9,269 nt of DNA. Origin: Fidelibacterota bacterium. Its GTDB lineage: Bacteria; Marinisomatota; Marinisomatia; Marinisomatales; Marinisomataceae. Both the position numbers and the translations under genes were made by a program. The notes under the pieces were generated by a model. It saw only the letters and a program-made list of their open reading frames with translations, did no database searches and was not told the origin of the DNA. Numbering within the stretch: position 1 is the first letter of the stretch; each line of letters starts with the position of its first letter. Shown here piece by piece: positions 1-7,751 of the stretch. The stretch is taken from assembly GCA_012963075.1 (NCBI GenBank), contig DTWI01000192.1, positions 1 to 9,269 on the forward strand. Reading direction: 5' to 3'.

Positions 1-973
1 TATTATCAATCAGAAATCATCACATAATACAGATAGTCCCGTTTATTGTATTTATGTTGCAATTGGGCAGAAAGCATCCACTGTTGTAAAACTAGTGGCA
101 GAACTCGAATTAAATGGTGCAATGGACTATACAACAGTAGTGGTTGCTAATGCGTCGGATCCTGCACCGCTCCAATATATTGCTCCGTATTCTGGATGTG
201 CAATGGGTGAATATTATCGAGACAATGGAAAGCATGCATTGATTGTCTATGATGATTTATCAAAACAAGCTGTTGCATATAGACAAATGTCATTAGTTTT
301 AAGAAGACCTCCAGGACGTGAAGCATTTCCAGGTGATATTTTTTATTTACATAGCAGACTTCTTGAAAGAGCATCAAAACTTTCTAAAGATTTAAAATCT
401 GGATCATTAACCGCGCTACCAATTATTGAAACGCAAGAGGGAGATGTATCTGCGTATATTCCAACAAATGTTATTTCAATTACTGATGGACAAATATATC
501 TAAATACAAGTTTATTTAATGGTGGTGTTAGACCAGCTGTTGATGTTGGATTGTCAGTTTCTAGAGTTGGAGGAAATGCTCAAATAAAAGCAATGAAAAA
601 AATTGCCGGTAAACTGAGATTAGATTTGGCTCAATTTAGAGAATTAGAAGCATTTGCAAAATTTGCTTCAGATTTAGATGAAACAACAGCATTACAAATT
701 ACCAGAGGACGTCGAATGGTAGAAATATTAAAGCAAAACCAATACGTTCCAATGTCTGTTTCTAATCAAGTAGTTATTATCTATGCAGCTGGGAAAGGTT
801 ATTTAGATGATATTAATCTTGATAAAGTAAAAGAATTTGAAACAGGATTGCTTGAACATTTTCAGACTAAATATTCTGATTGTTTAGATAAAATTAGTCA
901 AGAAGGTGATATTAGTGATGATTTAGAGAAAGCAATGAATAGGGGAATAGAGGAATTCAAAAAAACATTTTAA
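1..973 (+). CDS. atpA: ATP synthase F1 subunit alpha (5'-truncated by window edge)
   Basis: This is the C-terminal 323 residues of the non-catalytic alpha subunit of F1Fo ATP synthase, which alternates with beta in the hexameric head. The open frame continues upstream of the window (first full codon at base 2). The first residues visible are IINQK, then [11 protein letters not shown], which lie just after the Walker A region of the family, so about 190 N-terminal residues including the P-loop are missing. Landmarks seen are [42 protein letters not shown] and the alpha/beta family signature [11 protein letters not shown], whose arginine is the alpha arginine finger that completes the beta catalytic site. 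The C-terminal helical domain begins at [12 protein letters not shown] and ends normally, close to the usual family length of about 510. The stop codon is separated by one base from the atpG start, which suggests translational coupling. An internal ATG upstream of LNGAMDYTT should not be taken as the start, because the frame is conserved before it. Confidence 0.98.
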   Translation, partial: IINQKSSHNTDSPVYCIYVAIGQKASTVVKLVAELELNGAMDYTTVVVANASDPAPLQYIAPYSGCAMGEYYRDNGKHALIVYDDLSKQAVAYRQMSLVLRRPPGREAFPGDIFYLHSRLLERASKLSKDLKSGSLTALPIIETQEGDVSAYIPTNVISITDGQIYLNTSLFNGGVRPAVDVGLSVSRVGGNAQIKAMKKIAGKLRLDLAQFRELEAFAKFASDLDETTALQITRGRRMVEILKQNQYVPMSVSNQVVIIYAAGKGYLDDINLDKVKEFETGLLEHFQTKYSDCLDKISQEGDISDDLEKAMNRGIEEFKKTF

Positions 974-974
974 A

Positions 975-1830
975 ATGGCTAATCTTAAAGACATTCGACA
1001 AAGAATTAAATCTGTAAGCAGTTTACAGAAGGTAACTAAAGCTATGAAAATGGTTGCAGCTGCTAAGGTAAAAAGAGCACAAGAAAGAATGGAAATTTCA
1101 AGACCGTATTCAAAAAATGTGCAAGATTTAATTTGCAGAATTTTACCTGAAATATCCTCCTCAAATATTGATTTGATTAAAAAAAGAGATATCAAAAATA
1201 AAGGATTGATTGTTATTACAAGCGATAGAGGTTTTGCTGGTTCTTTTAATTCTAGCGTCATAAGGTTAGCTGAAAAAGAAATTGAAAAATTTGGTAAAGA
1301 AAAAGTTCAATTATTTTGCTTAGGAAAAAAATCATCAGAATATTTTTCTAATAGAAAATATAACGTTAAAGAATCATTCTACGATTTTTGGAAAGATATG
1401 AATTTTTCTACTGCATCAGATATTGCAAATGTATTTATTGACTCATTTACTAGTGGTGAAGTTGATGAAGTGAATGTGATTTATAACAGATTTAGGAATC
1501 TGGCATCTCAAGACTTAATGATGGAGAAAGTCTTACCAATTGATTTCACAAAAGACTATAATATTAAAAATTATAATTATGATTATGAACCAAGTCGAGA
1601 ATCAACTGTTAAAACATTAATGCCGAAACATATTAAAGTGCAAATGTGGCAACAAATGTTAGAATCATATAGTAGTGAAGAAGCTGCTAGAATGATAGCT
1701 ATGGATAATGCAACAGAGAATGCTAAGGAAATAATTAAAGAATTAAAATTAGAATTTAACAAAGCACGTCAAGCAGCAATTACAACAGAAATGTTAGAAA
1801 TTGTTGGTGGAGCAGAGGCATTAGCAGATT

Positions 1831-1832
<2 letters not shown>
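975..1832 (+). CDS. atpG: ATP synthase F1 subunit gamma (central stalk)
   Basis: This is the 285-residue rotary shaft of F1, close to the usual length (E. coli about 287). The N-terminal helix has the canonical pattern MANLKDIRQRIKSV with KVTKAMKMVAAAK (residues 1-31). The C-terminal helix carries AARMIAMDNATENA (about 237-250) and KARQAAITTEMLEIVGGAEAL (about 263-283). These two helices form the coiled coil that turns inside the alpha3beta3 ring. The middle Rossmann-like domain has SDRGFAGSFN at about residues 83-92, where many homologues read SDRGLCGGFN; the cysteine is replaced by alanine. The start is set by the N-terminal conservation. It lies one base after the atpA stop with no nearby Shine-Dalgarno sequence, so ribosomes probably arrive from atpA by reinitiation. 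No disruption is seen. Confidence 0.98.
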
Positions 1833-3251
<1,419 letters not shown>

Positions 3252-3254
3252 AAA

Positions 3255-3542
3255 ATGAACCAATCTTTTCAGTTAGATATTATTACACCAACCAAATCAT
3301 TTATTTTTGATGATGCAGTATATGTTGAATGTCCTGGATCTGAGGGGTATTTTGGTGTTTTAAAAAATCATACTAATTCAATTATAGATTTAAAAGAAGG
3401 AATAATATCAGTAAAAACCAAAGACAGTAATCTAAAATTTACTTGTTCTTCTGGTATTGCTGATATTAATTCAGATCCTTCTGATGATTTACCTGATAAG
3501 GTATTATTACTCGTTGAAAATGTACAAGAATTACAAGAATAA
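3255..3542 (+). CDS. atpC: ATP synthase F1 subunit epsilon, short form
   Basis: This is the 95-residue epsilon subunit, which binds the foot of gamma and helps couple F1 to the c-ring. The N-terminal pattern FQLDIITPTKSF, then the pair VECPGSEGYFGVLKNHT (about 24-40) and the segment LKFTCSSGIADI (about 60-71), match the family's ten-stranded beta-sandwich. Most bacterial homologues have about 130-140 residues, with a C-terminal helical hairpin that can extend into F1 and inhibit ATP hydrolysis. Here the protein stops right after the sandwich (LLLVENVQELQE), so the hairpin is absent. There is no sign of a frameshift, since the next gene begins 18 nt later. Short epsilons are known in several lineages, including Bacteroidetes relatives. 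An acidic stretch NSDPSDDLPDK (about 72-82) replaces the usual tight turn before the last strand. Identity rests on both sequence pattern and position after atpD. Confidence 0.93.
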   Translation: MNQSFQLDIITPTKSFIFDDAVYVECPGSEGYFGVLKNHTNSIIDLKEGIISVKTKDSNLKFTCSSGIADINSDPSDDLPDKVLLLVENVQELQE

Positions 3543-3560
3543 TTATTAGATTAAAAATAT

Positions 3561-5315
3561 ATGCCTTCTAGAACACATAATTGTGGTGAATTAAACAAAA
3601 CACATATTAATTCCAGTGTTAGGCTTTGTGGGTGGGTTAATTCTCTACGTATTCATGGAAAAATAATCTTTATTGATATTAGAGATCGATATGGAAAAAC
3701 ACAGATAATACTTGATAAAAAAGACTTAATTAATAAAGGAAATTCATTATCAAATGAAGATGTAATCAGTATTTGTGGTAAAGTCAATGCTAGAACAAAA
3801 GATTTCATTAATAAAAATATTTCAACAGGAGAAATTGAAGTTGTAGCTGATGAATTGCATATATTAAGTATTTCTAATCCACTTCCGGTTCCTATACATG
3901 ATAGGGGAGCTTCAACTGAAGAACATAGGTTAAAATATCGTTATCTCGAGTTAAGAAATAAAACTCTACAGGATAATTTAATAAAAAGACATAATGCAGC
4001 TCAGGTTGTAAGAAATTTCCTTTCAAAAAAAGATTTTATTGAAATTGAAACTCCTGTATTAATGAAATCTACTCCAGAAGGAGCAAGAGATTATCTAGTG
4101 CCTAGTAGAATTCATCATGGAAAATTCTATGCACTTCCACAATCTCCTCAAATGTATAAACAATTGTTTATGATTTCTGGGTTTGATAAATATTTTCAGA
4201 TTGTCAAATGTTTTAGAGATGAAGATTTAAGATCAGATAGACAACCTGAATTTACACAAATTGACCTTGAAATGAGTTTTGTTGATGAGTCAGATGTAAG
4301 AAATCTTGTTGAAGATTTAATTACAACTATATTTAAGAAAGTGAATAATGTAACAATCAAGAAACCATTTCCAATCTTATCTTATCATGATTCAATAAAC
4401 AAATATGGTACTGAGAAGCCTGATCTGAGATATAAAATGGAATTAAATAGCTTTAAAGAATTTTCAGATCAATCTGATTTCAAGTCTTTTAAGGGTCTTA
4501 AATATGTTACAATGTTATCCGTTGATGATTCAAGCCATTTTTCTAGGAAAATTATTGATGAATTAGATGATTATGCTAAATCAATTGGAGCGAAAGGCTT
4601 AACTTGGATGAAATGTAATGGGAAGAATCTAGAAGGAGGAATTTCCAAATTTTTTAATAAAAACCTTCAATCTAAAATTATATCAAACTATAAACTAAAA
4701 AATGATTCTATATGTTTTATAGTTGGTGATAATTCTCAACTTGCTTTAAAAGTTTTAGGATTAGTGAGGACAAAAATTGCACAGATGCTCAATCTTTGTG
4801 ATAATACAATATTTAAACCAGTATGGATTGTTGATTTTCCGCTATTTAAATGGGATGAAGATCAAAAACGTTTTGAATCAGTAAATCATCCTTTTACAGC
4901 TCCAAAAGATAGTGATATGAAAAAGTTGTTTTCAAGTCCGGAAGAAGTACTTTCCAAAGGTTATGATATTGTGATTAATGGTTATGAAATTGCAGGAGGA
5001 TCTATTAGGATTCATGATGATAAAATGCAGAAACAAATTTTTGAAATTATGAATATCACAAAAAAAGAAATTAACGACAAATTTGGTTTCTTCATTGATG
5101 CTCTCAAATTTGGAACTCCTCCACATGGAGGCATTGCATTTGGATTTGATAGATTAGTTATGTTATTATGTGGAGTGAATAATATTAGAGATGTTATTGC
5201 TTTTCCAAAAACTACATCTGCATCTGCTCTTATGGAAGATGCTCCAAATACTATTTCTGAAACCCAGTTAAATGATTTAAACATAACTATTAAGAAAAAT
5301 GAAGAAGACGTTTGA
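3561..5315 (+). CDS. aspS: Aspartyl-tRNA synthetase (bacterial type, class IIb)
   Basis: This 584-residue cytoplasmic enzyme charges tRNA-Asp with aspartate; the length is typical of the bacterial type (E. coli 590). Domains: an N-terminal OB-fold anticodon-binding domain (about 1-105, with LCGWVNSLRIHG at 22-33 and FIDIRDRYG at 37-45); the class II catalytic core with IEIETPVLMKSTPEGARDYL (160-179), the flipping-loop/active-site region ALPQSPQMYKQ (191-201), and motif 2 FRDEDLRSDRQPEFTQID (218-235); an inserted GAD domain of about 100 residues (about 290-400); and motif 3 GIAFGFDRLVMLL (524-536), preceded by NGYEIAGGSIRIH (473-485). Histidine 32 occupies the position held by leucine in E. 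coli AspRS. The corresponding histidine in Pseudomonas is linked to charging of tRNA-Asn as well, so the enzyme may be non-discriminating. The start has no Shine-Dalgarno. The 3' end overlaps phoH by 17 nt. Confidence 0.97.
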   Translation: MPSRTHNCGELNKTHINSSVRLCGWVNSLRIHGKIIFIDIRDRYGKTQIILDKKDLINKGNSLSNEDVISICGKVNARTKDFINKNISTGEIEVVADELHILSISNPLPVPIHDRGASTEEHRLKYRYLELRNKTLQDNLIKRHNAAQVVRNFLSKKDFIEIETPVLMKSTPEGARDYLVPSRIHHGKFYALPQSPQMYKQLFMISGFDKYFQIVKCFRDEDLRSDRQPEFTQIDLEMSFVDESDVRNLVEDLITTIFKKVNNVTIKKPFPILSYHDSINKYGTEKPDLRYKMELNSFKEFSDQSDFKSFKGLKYVTMLSVDDSSHFSRKIIDELDDYAKSIGAKGLTWMKCNGKNLEGGISKFFNKNLQSKIISNYKLKNDSICFIVGDNSQLALKVLGLVRTKIAQMLNLCDNTIFKPVWIVDFPLFKWDEDQKRFESVNHPFTAPKDSDMKKLFSSPEEVLSKGYDIVINGYEIAGGSIRIHDDKMQKQIFEIMNITKKEINDKFGFFIDALKFGTPPHGGIAFGFDRLVMLLCGVNNIRDVIAFPKTTSASALMEDAPNTISETQLNDLNITIKKNEEDV

Positions 5316-6234
5316 GATAAAAGGCATAGATCTTATCTCTCTTTATGGTATTAGTGATCAAAATATCACCTTTATTGAACAATATCTTCCTGTTAATATT
5401 GATATACGTGGCGATAATCTTTTTTGTAAAGGTCTAAAAAAAGATATTGAAGACTTTTCAGTAGTATTAAGTCATATGATAGAGTCTGTTAAGAAAGGTA
5501 ATAACATAAGCACAAAAGATATCAAACAGTTGTTAGCAATGAATATAAAAGACTTAAATCCTAAGAATAATATTGATGATGTATTGTTTTATGGTAAGAA
5601 AGGGCCAGTATATGCTAGGAGCATTGGCCAGAAGAACTTGTTAAAAGCATTTTTTGAAAATGAGATTATTATTTCAGTTGGGCCAGCAGGGACTGGAAAA
5701 ACTTTTCTAGCTGTAGCTTATGCTATATCTTTACTAGAAAAACATGAGGTTGAAAAAATTGTGTTATGTAGACCAGCAGTAGAAGCTGGTGAAAATTTAG
5801 GATTTCTACCTGGAGATTTACGCGACAAGATTGATCCATATCTTGCACCTCTTTATGATGCACTGAATGATTTACTTCCAAGAAACAAAGTTCAGACTTT
5901 GATTAATAATAAAATTATAGAAATTATTCCTTTGGCATATATGCGCGGTAGAACAATTAATAGCGCAGTAATGATCTTGGATGAAGCACAAAATGCTTCT
6001 CCTATACAGATGAAAATGTTTTTAACAAGATTAGGAATTGAATCTAAAGCAGTTATTACAGGTGATATATCTCAAATTGATTTACCAAAGAAAACTAATT
6101 CTGGTTTAGTAGAAGTTTTAAAGATTTTAAAAAATATCAAAAATATCGGAATTATCAGACTAAGTGAAAGTGATGTTACTAGACATGAAATAGTTAAAGA
6201 TATAATTAATGCCTACTCAAAGTTAAAAAAATAG
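5299..6234 (+). CDS. phoH: PhoH-family (YbeZ-like) P-loop ATPase
   Basis: This is a 311-residue cytoplasmic ATPase of the PhoH/YbeZ family, typically about 310-350 residues. The family is associated with RNA metabolism and, in many bacteria, lies beside the endoribonuclease gene ybeY; the exact role is poorly settled. The N-terminal segment IKGIDLISLYGISDQN (about 7-22) is the family's characteristic opening and supports this start, even though it lies inside the end of aspS. The ATPase core shows Walker A GPAGTGKT (128-135), the PhoH sequence RPAVEAGENLGFLPGD (158-173), AYMRGRTI (213-220), Walker B MILDEAQN (225-232) and the sensor-like GDISQIDLP (255-263). No KH domain or PIN domain is fused, and no ybeY follows; the next gene is an amino-acid dehydrogenase. 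There is no convincing Shine-Dalgarno; the 17-nt overlap suggests translational coupling to aspS. The family call is firm, the biological role is not. Confidence 0.95.
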   Translation: MKKTFEIKGIDLISLYGISDQNITFIEQYLPVNIDIRGDNLFCKGLKKDIEDFSVVLSHMIESVKKGNNISTKDIKQLLAMNIKDLNPKNNIDDVLFYGKKGPVYARSIGQKNLLKAFFENEIIISVGPAGTGKTFLAVAYAISLLEKHEVEKIVLCRPAVEAGENLGFLPGDLRDKIDPYLAPLYDALNDLLPRNKVQTLINNKIIEIIPLAYMRGRTINSAVMILDEAQNASPIQMKMFLTRLGIESKAVITGDISQIDLPKKTNSGLVEVLKILKNIKNIGIIRLSESDVTRHEIVKDIINAYSKLKK

Positions 6235-6247
6235 GAAAAAATCAACT

Positions 6248-7321
6248 ATGACAAAAGTATTTGAAACTATCTCTAAAAGAAATCATGAACAGGTTATTTA
6301 TTGTAATGATCCCAGTTCTGGATTAAAAGCAATTATTGCAATACATAGTACTGCATTAGGTCCTGCATTAGGTGGGTGTAGAATGTATCCTTATAAAAAT
6401 GAAGAGGATGCTTTAATTGATGTATTACGACTATCAAAAGGCATGACTTATAAAGCGTCGATTGCAAATTTAAATTTAGGAGGAGGTAAAGCGGTTATTA
6501 TTGCAGATCCTAAAAAAGATAAGTCAGAAGTATTATTACGATCATTTGGAAAATTTGTTAATAGTTTAAATGGAAAATACATTACAGCAGAAGATGTAGG
6601 AATGTCTGTGCATGATATGGAATACATAAGAATGGAAACTAAACATGTAACTGGAATCAAAAGAGCAATGGGAGGTAGCGGAGATCCTTCAATATTAACT
6701 GCGCTTGGTGTTTACATCGGAATGCAGGCTGCGTTAAAGAAAAAACTTAATATTATAAGTATGAAAGATTTAAAAGTTGGCGTTCAAGGGTTAGGGAAGG
6801 TTGGATACTATTTATGCAATCATCTTAAAGATGCCGGAGCAGAAATTTATGGTTATGATATTGATAAAAATAAATTAAATAAAGCCATTGAAGATTTTGG
6901 TCTTATTCCTATATCTAATGATGAATTATTATCTATGGATTTGGATGTTTTTTCGCCTTGCGCATTAGGAGCAATCATTAATCCTGCTTCTATTAAAACT
7001 TTAAAATGTTCTGTGATTGCTGGAGCTGCAAACAATCAATTAGAAAAAGAATCCAGAGATTCAAAATTATTATTAAAAAAAGGAATTATGTATGTGCCAG
7101 ATTATGTAATTAATGCTGGTGGATTAATGAATGTTGCAAATGAGCTTCAAGGTTATAATCAAGAAAAAGCTCGCTACCAAGTTAAAGGTATATACTACAT
7201 TTTAATGAGAATTTTTGAGTATGCAGTTGCAAATAATATATCTGCCCTTGAAGCAGCAAATCATCTTGCTGAAAGAAGAATAAATGAATTTGTTAGATGG
7301 AATCATAAATGGATGAAATAA
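6248..7321 (+). CDS. ldh: Glu/Leu/Phe/Val dehydrogenase, leucine dehydrogenase type
   Basis: This 357-residue enzyme should reversibly deaminate a branched-chain or hydrophobic amino acid to its 2-oxo acid with reduction of NAD, linking leucine/valine/isoleucine breakdown to ammonia and branched-chain oxo-acids. It follows Bacillus leucine dehydrogenase (about 364 residues) almost throughout: SGLKAIIAIHSTALGPALGG, GMTYKAS with substrate-binding K69, NLNLGGGKAVIIADP with catalytic K81, and YITAEDVGMS with D116. The Rossmann domain has GLGKVG (181-186), and its second strand ends in YGYD with acidic D204, which favours NAD over NADP. SPCALGAIINP (236-246), VIAGAANNQL (256-265) and PDYVINAGG (284-292) complete the family set. 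Leucine/valine is the likely substrate class, with phenylalanine less likely; sequence alone does not settle this. An AGGA 11 nt upstream is a weak ribosome site. The gene sits 13 nt after phoH and 3 nt before nusB, so it is probably co-transcribed with housekeeping genes. Confidence 0.93.
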   Translation: MTKVFETISKRNHEQVIYCNDPSSGLKAIIAIHSTALGPALGGCRMYPYKNEEDALIDVLRLSKGMTYKASIANLNLGGGKAVIIADPKKDKSEVLLRSFGKFVNSLNGKYITAEDVGMSVHDMEYIRMETKHVTGIKRAMGGSGDPSILTALGVYIGMQAALKKKLNIISMKDLKVGVQGLGKVGYYLCNHLKDAGAEIYGYDIDKNKLNKAIEDFGLIPISNDELLSMDLDVFSPCALGAIINPASIKTLKCSVIAGAANNQLEKESRDSKLLLKKGIMYVPDYVINAGGLMNVANELQGYNQEKARYQVKGIYYILMRIFEYAVANNISALEAANHLAERRINEFVRWNHKWMK

Positions 7322-7324
7322 TAA

Positions 7325-7747
7325 ATGTATATGGGTAAAAAACAACAACGAAAAAAAGCAAGAGAAGCAGTTTTGCAAGCTTTATATGCAAAATATTTAT
7401 CCAGCGAAGATGAAAATAAAGTACTTCGCGATATTAATAATCGATATAATTTTGATGATCTTACCAAAGAATTTGTTGATGAATTATTTCAAAAAACTGT
7501 AGATAATAACAAGATGTTAGATCAAAAAATTGAAAACTCATTAGAAAATTGGGATATTGAAAGAATAAATGTTATAGATAGATTAATTATGCAAATGTCA
7601 ATTTCTGAAATGTTATTTATGAAACAGTATAAAATTCCTTATCGCGTAACAATTAGTTCGGCAATTGAAAATGCAAAAAAATTTAGCTCTGAAGATAGTA
7701 CTGCTTTTGTAAATGGTGTATTAGATTCTATCTATAAAGCATTATAA
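7325..7747 (+). CDS. nusB: Transcription antitermination factor NusB
   Basis: This 140-residue all-helical RNA-binding protein pairs with NusE (ribosomal protein S10) on boxA RNA to prevent early termination of rRNA transcription. Length matches the family (E. coli 139). The N-terminus has the basic RNA-binding pattern KKQQRKKAREAVLQALYA (about 4-21). The second half has the conserved helices WDIERINVIDRLIMQMSISEM (about 78-98), then KIPYRVTISSAIENAKKFSSED (about 104-125) and the closing FVNGVLDSIYK (about 128-138). Two start codons are possible: ATG at 7325, and an in-frame ATG at 7331 giving MGKKQQRKK. The second is equally plausible and nothing in the sequence decides between them; neither has a clear Shine-Dalgarno. 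It follows the dehydrogenase gene after 3 nt and precedes secA by 4 nt. Confidence 0.96.
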   Translation: MYMGKKQQRKKAREAVLQALYAKYLSSEDENKVLRDINNRYNFDDLTKEFVDELFQKTVDNNKMLDQKIENSLENWDIERINVIDRLIMQMSISEMLFMKQYKIPYRVTISSAIENAKKFSSEDSTAFVNGVLDSIYKAL

Positions 7748-7751
7748 AAAT

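Noticed and set aside
923..1261. 112-codon open frame on the minus strand opposite the atpA end and atpG
   Set aside because: It is wholly antisense to well-conserved atpA/atpG codons and shows no family pattern; its hydrophobic look comes from the complement of A-rich codons.
3538..3547. Perfect 10-nt palindrome AATAATTATT at the atpC stop, considered as a terminator or operator
   Set aside because: It contains only A and T, has no loop or U-tract, and such palindromes are expected by chance in this base composition.
5012..5284. 90-codon minus-strand open frame opposite the end of aspS
   Set aside because: It lies opposite conserved AspRS motif 3 and has no recognisable domain or ribosome site; it is a coding shadow.
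7325..7333. Two close in-frame ATGs at the nusB start, considered as a regulatory dual start
   Set aside because: The difference is two residues and no ribosome site favours either; it is annotation ambiguity, not evidence of regulation.
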